Program-made: the position numbers and the translations under genes
Source: Deltaproteobacteria bacterium
GTDB lineage: Bacteria; Myxococcota_A; UBA9160; SZUA-336
Direction: 5' to 3'
Assembly: GCA_029261925.1 (NCBI GenBank)
Contig: JAJDAJ010000029.1
Location: 1 to 64,000, forward strand
DNA: 64,000 bases
Shown: positions 35,940 through 44,585 of the stretch, piece after piece
Numbering within the stretch: position 1 is the first letter of the stretch
Layout of the letters: the number at the start of each line of letters is the position of its first letter
The notes under the pieces: model-generated
Seen by the model: only the letters and a program-made list of their open reading frames with translations
Databases searched by the model: none
What the model was told of the DNA's origin: nothing

Positions 35940-37100
35940 ATGGATACTGCGCCGATGCGCGGCAGGGTCACGGTGCTCGCTCTCGCGAGCCTCATGGGGT
36001 CAGGGTTGTGCCCGGAAGCGGGACAGGCCCAGGGCCTGTCGTCCTACGCGATCGGCGCGGTCGACGAGCTGGGGGTCACCGGTGTGTCCGCCGTGGGCCT
36101 GGGCGTTCCGGATTACGCCTTCGTGAACGACGCCGGCCTGGGGTTCGGCGGAACGAGCAGCGAGGTGTTCGAGCCGGGCGAGGCCACGGTGCTGGCGTTC
36201 CCGGTCCCGCTGCGGGCCATCGCGGGCCAGCACGATCTGGTGATCTCGGCCTTCGTGGGCGGCCTGGGCGCGACGGACAACGCCATGGTCCAGGTCGAGG
36301 TCAGCGGTGACGGCACGGCTTTCGCCACCGTCGCCACCTTCGACACCGAGGAGGCCCGCGACCGCTCCCAGGACCGTCCGGAGAACGATCACGAGGGGGT
36401 GAAGCACTTCTGGATCGACTTCGGTGCCGAGGATGACGTCACACACGTGCGCCTGACCAACCTCGGCGGAACCGCCGAGGGCCTGCGGCTCGACGCCGTC
36501 GAGGGCCTCCACCCGGCGACCAGCAGCCTCCATGCCTTCGAGCTCCGCCTCGAGCGCTACCGGCCCGACTTCCACCAGCGCTTCATCGTGCGGATCAAGA
36601 ACATCGCGGACGGGGCGGGGGTGCCCATCCGGGAGTTCCGCATCGACCGGCCCCCCGGCCCCGGGACGACGCTCGAGGACACGGACGACAGCCTCTTCGG
36701 GCTCGACGGCGAGTTTCTCTGCGTGGAGAACTGCATTCCCGACAACGGGCCGCTGATCCCGTTCAGTCGACACGCCTGGTCGGTCGACGGGATCGTCGAG
36801 GCACCGCCGGGCCAGGGCCTCGACCCGGGCCGTCAGGCATCCCATCTCCGGTTCCGCAACTTCGACCTCGACACCCTGAACACGACCTACCTGTCCGGGT
36901 ACAGCTTCACCGTGACCTTCGCGGATGGCCTGGTGCACACCCTCGACTACGACGCCGACGTCCTCAAGGCCATAGGCAACTTGTACCAGAAGTATCAGTA
37001 CCATGCGGAGGATCCGGCCGAGAGCGGTCCGCGCCCGGTCGACTACTACGAGTTCCGGGCGGAGCCCCCCGCGGTGCCCCTCTTCCCGTATTCCGACTGA
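35940..37100 (+). CDS. Secreted protein, first member of a tandem three-gene family
   Basis: 386 residues from ATG 35940. GTG 35898 and ATG 35955 are alternatives; 35940 gives a good signal peptide (R-rich start, then VTVLALASLMGSG, probable cleavage near GQA-QG). The mature part has a beta-rich N-terminal half with LGVPDYAFVNDAGL, AGQHDLVISAFVGGLGATDN and THVRLTNLGGTAEGLRLDAV, which looks like a jelly-roll/discoidin-type fold. The C-terminal half has CVENCIPDNGPLIPFSRHAW and GNLYQKYQY. Two cysteines flank ENCIPDN. Not a family I can name. It is about 60-70 percent identical by eye to the next two genes. No PEP-CTERM or LPXTG-like tail. Confidence 0.8.
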   Translation: MDTAPMRGRVTVLALASLMGSGLCPEAGQAQGLSSYAIGAVDELGVTGVSAVGLGVPDYAFVNDAGLGFGGTSSEVFEPGEATVLAFPVPLRAIAGQHDLVISAFVGGLGATDNAMVQVEVSGDGTAFATVATFDTEEARDRSQDRPENDHEGVKHFWIDFGAEDDVTHVRLTNLGGTAEGLRLDAVEGLHPATSSLHAFELRLERYRPDFHQRFIVRIKNIADGAGVPIREFRIDRPPGPGTTLEDTDDSLFGLDGEFLCVENCIPDNGPLIPFSRHAWSVDGIVEAPPGQGLDPGRQASHLRFRNFDLDTLNTTYLSGYSFTVTFADGLVHTLDYDADVLKAIGNLYQKYQYHAEDPAESGPRPVDYYEFRAEPPAVPLFPYSD

Positions 37101-37217
37101 CCGAGGGGAGCCGGTGCCGGCGCCCTGCGGGTCTCCCGCCGCCTGCTGGACCGGTCCGGGGCGTTCGGGCGGCCATGCCGTCTACCCAAGAGCGGCCGGC
37201 CTCTGTAAGCTGCGCGC

Positions 37218-38366
37218 GTGCGTCTCTCCAATTTCTCGCGTGGTCGGGGACTCCTTCTCTCTCTGAGCATCTGGCTCGCGAGCGGGAGCGCCTGGGCGCT
37301 CACCTCGTACGCGGTCGATGCCGTCGACGTGTCGGGGTCCACCGGGGCAGCATCGGTGGCTCTGGGGGTCCCGGACTACGCGTTCGTCAACGACGCGGGC
37401 CTTCCCTTCGGCGGGACCAGCACGGACGTCTTCGACGTGGGAGAGTCCACGACGCTGGCCTTCCCGGCGCGACTGCGCAACGTCGCCGGCCAGCACGATC
37501 TGATCGTCCTGGCGTTCGTGGGCGGTCTTGGCCAGACGGACAATGCCACGGTGCAGGTCGAGGTGAGCAGCGACGGCGTGGCCTTCGCGACGGTCGCGAC
37601 CTTCGATACCGAGGAAGCCCGCGACCGGTCGCAGGACCGCTTCGAGAACGACTTCGACGGCGTGAAGCAGTTCTGGGTCGAGTTCGGCAGCGCGAGCGAC
37701 GTGACCCACGTCCGGCTGACGAACCTGGGGGGCACGGCCGAGGGGCTCCGGCTCGACGCGGTCGAGGGGCTGCACCCCGACGTCGCCAGCACGCACGCGT
37801 TCGAGATGCGCTTCGCTCGCTACCGCGAGGATTCCATCCAGCAGTTCAAGGTCCGGGTCAAGACGCTCTCGGACGTCGGCGGAGTGCCGGTGCGCGAGGT
37901 GCGGATCGATCGGCCCATGGCCTTTGCATCGGCCCTCGAGGCCACCGATCACCCGATCGTGGGGCTGGCGGGACGGTTCATCTGCGTGGAGAACTGCATC
38001 CCGAACAACGGTCCCCTGATCCCGTTCAGTCGCCATGCCTGGTCCACCGATGGCGTGACCGAGGCAGCACCCGGAGAGGGCCTGGATCCCGGCCGGGAGG
38101 CGGCCCACGAGCGCTTTCGCAGCATCGACCTCGAGACCATCGAATCGACGTACCTGGCTGGCTACGAGTTCACGGTGACGTTCGCCGATGGCTTCGTTCA
38201 CCGGTTCACGTACGACGATGACGTCCTGATCGGCATCGGTCGCCTCTACCAGAAGTATCTCTACTTCGAGAGCAACCCGGTCGAGAGCGGCCCGCGGCAG
38301 GCGGACTACTACGAGTTCCGCCGCAGCGCGGCAACCGGCGTCCCGCTCTTCCCCTACCTGCCCTGA
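37218..38366 (+). CDS. Secreted protein, second member of the tandem family
   Basis: 382 residues from GTG 37218; the signal peptide MRLSNFSRGRGLLLSLSIWL ends near SAWA-LTSYA. It aligns end to end with the 35940 gene: ALGVPDYAFVNDAGLPFGG, AGQHDLIVLAFVGGLG, THVRLTNLGGTAEGLRLDAV, CVENCIPNNGPLIPFSRHAW and a C-terminal RLYQKYLYF. The 117-bp gap before it has CTGTAAGCT (37202-37210), a weak -10-like site. Function unknown; probably periplasmic, outer-surface or matrix located. No membrane anchor is seen. Confidence 0.8.
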   Translation: MRLSNFSRGRGLLLSLSIWLASGSAWALTSYAVDAVDVSGSTGAASVALGVPDYAFVNDAGLPFGGTSTDVFDVGESTTLAFPARLRNVAGQHDLIVLAFVGGLGQTDNATVQVEVSSDGVAFATVATFDTEEARDRSQDRFENDFDGVKQFWVEFGSASDVTHVRLTNLGGTAEGLRLDAVEGLHPDVASTHAFEMRFARYREDSIQQFKVRVKTLSDVGGVPVREVRIDRPMAFASALEATDHPIVGLAGRFICVENCIPNNGPLIPFSRHAWSTDGVTEAAPGEGLDPGREAAHERFRSIDLETIESTYLAGYEFTVTFADGFVHRFTYDDDVLIGIGRLYQKYLYFESNPVESGPRQADYYEFRRSAATGVPLFPYLP

Positions 38367-38742
38367 CCGGCCGGCGCCCCGTCCGTCCGCCCATCGCGCT
38401 GCGTCCCGCTTGCCGGCCGCTGGCGGGGAGGAGAGTGGGAGCCCCGAGGGCCTGCCCTGCGACGACCGCGGAGGCTGCTGGGCAGTCGACTGCCCCCGTT
38501 GGTCGGCGTTCTGCCCTCGAGCGGCGGGAACCCCGCGGTCGGCAGCGGGAACTCACCTGCGGGTCCAGGCGATCCCTGGCAGCTGCGGTCGCCCGGGGAG
38601 GAAGCCGCTCCCGCAGCACCGGCAGCCGGGTCCGGGTCGAGCTGCCGGTCGGCGAGGGCGGCGGACGGCAGACGATGCCCGGCCGGCGGCCGCCCGGCAC
38701 GGACCATGCTAGAACACTCGGCGGGATTTCTTGCGCAGGGGA
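38367..38742. other. 376-bp intergenic region upstream of the giant PKD protein
   Basis: G+C-rich spacer with no supported reading frame. The only promoter-like element is CATGCTAGAAC (38705-38715), an extended -10 of the TGCTAGAAC form that recurs in this window, about 27 bp before the proposed start codon. No terminator with a T tract is visible after the preceding gene. Confidence 0.5.
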
Positions 38743-41700
38743 ATGATCTTGTCCTACCGCTCCATGCGGGCGATCTGCCGGCTGGTCCTCTGGACCTCCA
38801 GCATCGTCTTGCCCATGCACGCCTCACTGGCGGACGACGTCTCGTCCTATGCCATCTCGGCCGTCGACGGCTCCGGCTCGACGGGAGCCGCCTCGGTCGC
38901 GCTCGGCGTGCCCGACTACCGGTTCATCAACGACGCCGCTCTCGCTTTCGGAGGCACGAGCACGGACGTGTTCGAGCCCGGCGAGTCGACGGTGCTGGCC
39001 TTCGAGCAGCCGCTCCAGGACATCGCCGGCCAGCATGACCTGGTGGTGTCGGCCTTCGTCGGTGGGCTGGGGGCGACCGATACCGCGAGCGTGCAGGTCG
39101 AGGTCAGCGGGGACGGTGCGAACTTCGTCCCGGTTGCCAGCTTCGACACGGCCGAGGCCCGCAACCGGAGCCAGGACAGCCCGGAGAATGATCACGAGGG
39201 GGTCAAGCACTTCTGGATCGACTTCGCCGGTGAGACCGACGTCACGCATGTCCGGCTGACGAACCTCGCGGGCAGCGCGGAGGGCTTCCGGCTCGATTCC
39301 GTCGAGGGACTGCATCCCCGCATCGGGAGTCCCCACGCGTTCGAGGTTCGCATCGAGCGCTATCGCCCGGACTTCAATCAGCGGTTCCTGATCCGCATCA
39401 AGAACCTCTCCGATCAGGGTGGCGTACCGATCCGCGAGTTCCGGATCGACCGTCCGCTGACCGTGCAGTCCACGCTCGAGGACACCGACGACAGCCTGTT
39501 CGGCCTCGATGGCGAGTTCCTCTGCGTGGAGAACTGCATTCCCGACAACGGGCCACGCATCCCGTTCAGCCGCCACGTCTGGTCGACCGACGGCCTGACC
39601 ACGGCTCCTGCGGGCGAGGGACTCGCGCCGGGAAAGCAGGCCGCTCATGAGCGCTTCCGCAACTTCGATCTCGACACGGCAGACGAGACCTACCTGTCGG
39701 GATACACGTTCACGATCGTCTTCGCCGACGGATTCACCCACACGTTCGACTACGACGCCGATGTCCTCAAGGAGATCGGCAACCTCTACCAGAAGTACCA
39801 GTACTCCGATCCGGCGCCGGCCGAGAGCGGCCCGCGCCCCGTCGACTACTACCAGTTCGCCGATGACCCGGCGCTCTCGATCGCCACGTTCAGCAACCCG
39901 GCCTCGGTGGGCAGCGGTCACACGCCGGGTGTCGACGGCGCGCTCGTCTTCGACAGCCAGAACTTCGTCGAGGAGGGCCTCCGGGTGGAGGGCTTCTGGG
40001 CCCCGAACGACGAGACGGGCTTCGTGCGCGGGCACTTTCACCAGCTCTGGCGGAACTACGAGACCTCTCACGGCTGGGAATCGTCGCCCGGTCTGGGACC
40101 GGACCGGAACGGGATCTACATCTCGCGGGTCGATGGTGGGGCCTTCGACCTGATCAGCCTCGACTACCAGGTCCAGGGCGTGCTGAGCGCCGCGCGGATC
40201 TGGATCGGGACCAGCTTCGACCCCACGCTGCCGCCGGGGCCGCAGCTCACCGCCTTCGACGTCCTGGCAGAGCCCGACTTCGAGACCCTGCAGATCCCGG
40301 GCTTCACCGGCGTGACGCAGCTGTTCATCCTCGCGGAGCTGAGCGAGGACGACCAGGAGCGCATCGCGTGGGACAACCTGGTCATGGCGACCTCCGAGCC
40401 GCTGACCCTGGGGCCGATCGCCCGAGCCGGGCCGGATCAGGTGCTGACCGACTCGGACGACGACGGCTTCGAGACCGCGATGCTCGACGGCTCCGCCTCC
40501 AGCGACGATCGAGGGATCGTGAGCTGGACCTGGAGCCGAGACGGCAACGAGCTGGGAACCGGGTCGATGCTCGACGTGGACCTGGCGGCCGGGGACCACC
40601 TGATCGACCTCCGGGTGATCGACGTGGACGGGAACGTCAACCACGACCAGATCCGGGTGCGCGTGCAGCCCGGCGGCGGCAGGCCGTTCGCGGAGGCCGG
40701 CCCGGCCATTACCGTGAGCGACGAGGATCTCGACGGATCCGAGACCGTGACCCTGGACGGAAGCGGCTCGTTCGACTCCGACGGGGTGCTGACGACCTGG
40801 GACTGGAGCGAATCGGGAAGCCCGCTGGGCTCCGGCGAGACTCTCGACGTCACGCTGAGCGTGGGCACGCACGTCATCGATCTGCTGGTCACCGACGACA
40901 GTGCCCAGACCGACGCCGATTCGGTCACCGTGATCGTCAACCCGGACGGAGGGGTGGCCCCGATCGCGGACGCGGGGCCGGACCAGAATCTCCTCGATGC
41001 AGACGAGAGTGGCTTCGAGCCGGTGCTCCTGGACGGCACCGGATCGTTCGATGCGGATGGCTCGATCGTCGTCTGGGAGTGGCGCGAGGGTGCGACGCTC
41101 CTCGGGAGCGGCTCGACGCTCTCCGTGGACCTGGCCGTCGGGGCGCACGAGATCACCCTCGTCGTGGTCGACGACTCCGGCGCGCTCGGCAGCGACACGG
41201 TCCTGGTGAGCGTGTTTCCGGGGGGCGACGTCGTGGCCCCGGTGTACCTCGCCCACGAGACCACCGAGCAGGCGGCCAACACCACGGTTCACGCGCTATC
41301 GACGGCGACGCTGCCGATCCAGGCCGGAGACCTCATGGTCGCGCAGCTCTGTGTCGACGGCTCGAGCGCGCTGGCCATCACCTGCCCGGCCGGCTGGACA
41401 CAGGCCGAGCATGCCATTCACCCCACCAACGCGATGGGCGGCGTGCTCTGCCACAAGGTGGCCGGGAGCTCCGACGAGGGGCTGACCAGCGTCACGCTGA
41501 CCACCTCGAGTTCGCAGCAGTCCCAGGGCGGGGTGATCCTGCTCGCCGGACAGGACGCGGTCGCGCCGATCGAGAACGTGGCCTCGGCCAGCGGCACGAG
41601 CGTCAGCCCGCTCTCGCCCGCGCTGGCTCCGCTCGCTGCGCCGACGAGCCTGGTGCTGCGGTTCATGTGCGCCGACGGCGGTCGCGTGACCGAGGGCGTG

Positions 41701-44574
41701 GGCTTCCCCGCCGGGATGGAGCAGGACCTCTGGCTGCTCGAGAGCGCGGACGGAGGCTCCGGTCCGGCGTCGGGCGGCGCCGCGATCCACGGCGCCGGGG
41801 CCCCGGGCACGGCCGAGTGGACCGATGCGCTCGCATCCAGCGACCAGAGCATCGGCTTCACGCTGGCGATTGCCGGCGGGACCGGCGCCCCGATCGCCAG
41901 CGCGGGGCCGGATGTGACCCTGGTCGACCTCGACGAGGACGGCTCCGAGAGCCACCTGCTGGACGGCTCGGGCTCGCTCGACCCGGACGGGAGCGTCGTT
42001 TCGTGGGACTGGAGCGAGGGCGGCGTGCCGCTGGGCAGCGGCGAGACGCTGCTGGTCTCGTTCCCGATCGGCACGCACGTCGTCGACCTGCGGGTCACCG
42101 ACGACGAGGGCGGCACGGACACGGACACGGTGGTCGTGACCGTCGAGATGCGCGTGCCGATGCCTCCGGTGGCCGATGCGGGCGCCGACGCGAACCTGAC
42201 CGATTTCGGCGGGGACGGCTCCGAGAGCCACCTGCTCGACGGCTCGGGCTCGTCTGACCCGGACGGCAGCGTCGTTTCGTGGGACTGGAGCGAGGGCGGC
42301 GTGCCGCTGGGCAGCGGCGAGACGCTGCTGGTCTCCTTCCCGCTCGGCAGCCACACGGTCGACCTGCTCGTGACCGATGACGAGGGTCTCACCGCGTCGG
42401 ACAGCATGGTGGTCAACGTGATCGCCGATCCGGGACTGCCGCCGGTGGCCGACGCAGGCGCTGACGCGAACCTGGTGGACCTCGACGAGGACGGCTTCGA
42501 GCCGCTCACGCTCGACGGCTCGGGGTCGTCGGATCCCGAAGGGCCGATCGCGAGCTGGGACTGGAGCGAGGGCGGCGCGCCCCTGGGCAGCGGCGAGACG
42601 CTCGCCGTCAGCCTGGCCGTCGGTACCCACGACATCGACCTGCTGGTGACCGACGCCGACGGCAACACGGCCGTCGACGCGGTCCGGGTCGTCGTCAACC
42701 CGGGCGGTGGCGTGCTCCCGCCGCTGTACATTGACCACCAGACGTCCGAGCAGGTATCGAATGCGACGAGCCATGTCCTGGACGTCTCCGCGCTGCCGAT
42801 CAACGCCGGCGACCTGATGGTGGCGCACCTCTGCGTCGATGGTGGGGGCTCGGTGGCCATCACCTGTCCGGCCGGCTGGACGCCGATCCAGAACGCGGCC
42901 CACTCCAGCGGCAGCGTGGTGGGAGCGCTCTGCTACCGGCAGGCGGATGCCTCGGACGAGCTCGCGACCAGCTACACGTACACGACCTCCGTCGCACAGC
43001 ACTCGCAGAGCGGCGTGATCCTGCTGGCGGGCCACGATGCCCAGGCGCCGATCGAGTCCTCGGCGGTGCGCTCCAACCAGAACGACACGAGCCCCGAATC
43101 GCCGGCGCTGGGCTCTGCACCGGAGCCGACCAGCCTGGTGCTTCGCTTCACCTGCGCCGACGGCGGCCGGGTCACCGAGGGCACGGGCTTCCCGGCCGGG
43201 ATGACCGACCCGCTCTGGATGCTCGAGAGTGCGGACGGTGGCTCGGGCCCGGTCTCGGGCGGCGCGGCGATCGAGGGAATCGGTGCCAGCGGCGCCGCCG
43301 AGTGGACCGATGCCCTGGCCTCGGCCGAGCAGTCCGTGAGCTTCACGCTGGCCCTGGCGGGCGGCACGGGGGCCCCGGTGGCCAGCGCGGGTGCCGACAT
43401 CTCCCTGGTCGACAGCGACGACACCGGCTTCGAGGACGCCCTGCTCGACGGCTCCGGCTCGTTCGACGCCGACGGCGTGGTCGTGGGCTGGGACTGGAGC
43501 GAGGGCGGCGCGCCCCTGGGCAGCGGCGAGACGCTGCTGTTCAGCTTCGGGGTGGGTGTGCACAGCGTCGACCTGCTCGTCACCGACGACGAGGGGAACA
43601 CCGCGGTGGACAGCCTGATGGTCGTGGTCAACGCCGGCGGGACGATCGCACCGGTCGCCGATGCGGGCCCGGACCAGCTGCTCACCGACGACGACGAGAG
43701 CGGCCTGGAATCGGTCACGCTCGACGGCTCGGGATCCTCGGACTCCGACGGCATGGTCGTGAGCTGGGACTGGAGCGAGGGAGGCTCGCCGCTGGGAAGT
43801 GGGGAGACGCTCGTGCTCGAGCTCGGCGTGGGCACGCACGACATCGACCTGCTCGTGACCGACGACGATGGCAACTCCGCCAGCGACAGCGTGAGCGTCA
43901 CGATCCTGCCGGGCGGTGGGCCCGGCCGGGTCGCACACGAGACCTCGGCCGAGACGGCCAACACGACCACCCACACGCTCGCTGCGGCGAGCCTGCCGAT
44001 CCAGCCAGGTGATCTGATGATCGCGGCGATCTGCGTGGACGGGAACGGCTCCACCACGGTGTCGTGTCCGGCAGGCTGGATCGCCCTGGAGAATGCCACA
44101 CACCCGCGCAACGGCGTCCTCGGCGCGGTCTGCTACCGGGAGGCGGATGCGGCCGACGCGGCGGCGACGAGCTTCCAGTTCACCACGACCGTGTCCCAGC
44201 AGTCGCAGAGCGGGCTGATCCTCATCGATGGCCACGAGTCCGGGAACCCGATCGAGACGTCCGCACAGCTGAGCAGCCAGTCGGGCACGAGCCCCGAGTC
44301 CCCGGCGACGCCCCTGGCGCCCTCGCCGGGCAGTCTGGTCCTGCGGCTGATGTGCGCCAATGGGGGTCAGGTCAGCGAGGGCAGCGGCTTCCCGGTGGGG
44401 ATGACCGAGAACCTGTGGGTCCTGGAGAGCGGGGATGGCTTCTCGGGGCCGGTCTCGGGCGGCGCGGCGATCGGCTTCCCGGGCGCGGGCGGTAGCGCCA
44501 TCTGGAACGGTGCCCTGGCGACGTCGCAGCAGGCGCTCGGGTTCACGGTGGTCGTCCGCCCCGCGGCCCAGTAG
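38743..44574 (+). CDS. Giant secreted protein: family N-domain, eight PKD-like repeats and three 220-aa modules
   Basis: 1943 residues from ATG 38743; TTG 38731 and ATG 38764 are alternatives. A signal peptide ends near HASLA-DDVSS. The first 370 residues repeat the family domain of the two preceding genes (CVENCIPDNGPRIPFSRHVW, GNLYQKYQY). A beta-rich domain follows at 39885-40400. Then come PKD-like repeats of about 90 residues, each with DAGPDQ-like start, LDGSGSxDxDG, WDWSEGG and LGSGETL. They are grouped 3, 3 and 2, and each group is followed by one copy of a module (41227-41888, 42709-43376, 43921-44571) with AGDLMVAxLCVDG, CPAGW and SLVLRFMCADGG. No C-terminal anchor is present. PKD domains are surface protein-interaction or carbohydrate-binding modules, so adhesion or a matrix scaffold is inferred. 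Confidence 0.85.
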   Translation: MILSYRSMRAICRLVLWTSSIVLPMHASLADDVSSYAISAVDGSGSTGAASVALGVPDYRFINDAALAFGGTSTDVFEPGESTVLAFEQPLQDIAGQHDLVVSAFVGGLGATDTASVQVEVSGDGANFVPVASFDTAEARNRSQDSPENDHEGVKHFWIDFAGETDVTHVRLTNLAGSAEGFRLDSVEGLHPRIGSPHAFEVRIERYRPDFNQRFLIRIKNLSDQGGVPIREFRIDRPLTVQSTLEDTDDSLFGLDGEFLCVENCIPDNGPRIPFSRHVWSTDGLTTAPAGEGLAPGKQAAHERFRNFDLDTADETYLSGYTFTIVFADGFTHTFDYDADVLKEIGNLYQKYQYSDPAPAESGPRPVDYYQFADDPALSIATFSNPASVGSGHTPGVDGALVFDSQNFVEEGLRVEGFWAPNDETGFVRGHFHQLWRNYETSHGWESSPGLGPDRNGIYISRVDGGAFDLISLDYQVQGVLSAARIWIGTSFDPTLPPGPQLTAFDVLAEPDFETLQIPGFTGVTQLFILAELSEDDQERIAWDNLVMATSEPLTLGPIARAGPDQVLTDSDDDGFETAMLDGSASSDDRGIVSWTWSRDGNELGTGSMLDVDLAAGDHLIDLRVIDVDGNVNHDQIRVRVQPGGGRPFAEAGPAITVSDEDLDGSETVTLDGSGSFDSDGVLTTWDWSESGSPLGSGETLDVTLSVGTHVIDLLVTDDSAQTDADSVTVIVNPDGGVAPIADAGPDQNLLDADESGFEPVLLDGTGSFDADGSIVVWEWREGATLLGSGSTLSVDLAVGAHEITLVVVDDSGALGSDTVLVSVFPGGDVVAPVYLAHETTEQAANTTVHALSTATLPIQAGDLMVAQLCVDGSSALAITCPAGWTQAEHAIHPTNAMGGVLCHKVAGSSDEGLTSVTLTTSSSQQSQGGVILLAGQDAVAPIENVASASGTSVSPLSPALAPLAAPTSLVLRFMCADGGRVTEGVGFPAGMEQDLWLLESADGGSGPASGGAAIHGAGAPGTAEWTDALASSDQSIGFTLAIAGGTGAPIASAGPDVTLVDLDEDGSESHLLDGSGSLDPDGSVVSWDWSEGGVPLGSGETLLVSFPIGTHVVDLRVTDDEGGTDTDTVVVTVEMRVPMPPVADAGADANLTDFGGDGSESHLLDGSGSSDPDGSVVSWDWSEGGVPLGSGETLLVSFPLGSHTVDLLVTDDEGLTASDSMVVNVIADPGLPPVADAGADANLVDLDEDGFEPLTLDGSGSSDPEGPIASWDWSEGGAPLGSGETLAVSLAVGTHDIDLLVTDADGNTAVDAVRVVVNPGGGVLPPLYIDHQTSEQVSNATSHVLDVSALPINAGDLMVAHLCVDGGGSVAITCPAGWTPIQNAAHSSGSVVGALCYRQADASDELATSYTYTTSVAQHSQSGVILLAGHDAQAPIESSAVRSNQNDTSPESPALGSAPEPTSLVLRFTCADGGRVTEGTGFPAGMTDPLWMLESADGGSGPVSGGAAIEGIGASGAAEWTDALASAEQSVSFTLALAGGTGAPVASAGADISLVDSDDTGFEDALLDGSGSFDADGVVVGWDWSEGGAPLGSGETLLFSFGVGVHSVDLLVTDDEGNTAVDSLMVVVNAGGTIAPVADAGPDQLLTDDDESGLESVTLDGSGSSDSDGMVVSWDWSEGGSPLGSGETLVLELGVGTHDIDLLVTDDDGNSASDSVSVTILPGGGPGRVAHETSAETANTTTHTLAAASLPIQPGDLMIAAICVDGNGSTTVSCPAGWIALENATHPRNGVLGAVCYREADAADAAATSFQFTTTVSQQSQSGLILIDGHESGNPIETSAQLSSQSGTSPESPATPLAPSPGSLVLRLMCANGGQVSEGSGFPVGMTENLWVLESGDGFSGPVSGGAAIGFPGAGGSAIWNGALATSQQALGFTVVVRPAAQ
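40411..43920 (+). repeat. Eight PKD-like repeats inside the giant secreted protein
   Basis: Repeat units begin near 40411, 40681, 40953, 41889, 42160, 42436, 43377 and 43645, each about 270 nt. Two blocks (41938-42063 and 42214-42339, offset 276 nt or 92 codons) differ at only a few positions, including 68 identical nucleotides around the WDWSEGG codons. That indicates a recent in-frame duplication or gene conversion. Acidic turns (DxDxDG-like) suggest calcium binding. Confidence 0.8.
41227..44571 (+). repeat. Three copies of a 220-residue module in the giant secreted protein
   Basis: Copies lie at 41227-41888, 42709-43376 and 43921-44571, separated by PKD repeats. Shared landmarks, in order: HETxEQxxNTTxHxL, LPIQAGDLM, LCVDG, CPAGW, a Ser/Gln-rich strand ending QSQSGVILLAG, SLVLRFMCADGG, GFPAGM and SGGAAI. 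Each copy keeps cysteine pairs that could form disulfides. I cannot assign the module to a known family; it looks like a beta-sandwich. Confidence 0.72.
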
Positions 44575-44585
44575 CCTCGAGCCCG

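Noticed and set aside
35205-35940. Several frames of 140-226 codons in the spacer before the secreted-protein family
   Set aside because: Low-complexity Arg/Pro/Gly translations, no ribosome-binding sites, no homology landmarks.
40411-43920. CRISPR-like or tandem DNA repeat array
   Set aside because: The repeats are in-frame protein domains of about 270 nt, not short repeats with spacers.
35940-44574. PEP-CTERM or LPXTG-type sorting signals on the secreted proteins
   Set aside because: Their C-termini (PLFPYSD, PLFPYLP, VVVRPAAQ) have no PEP motif, hydrophobic helix or basic tail.
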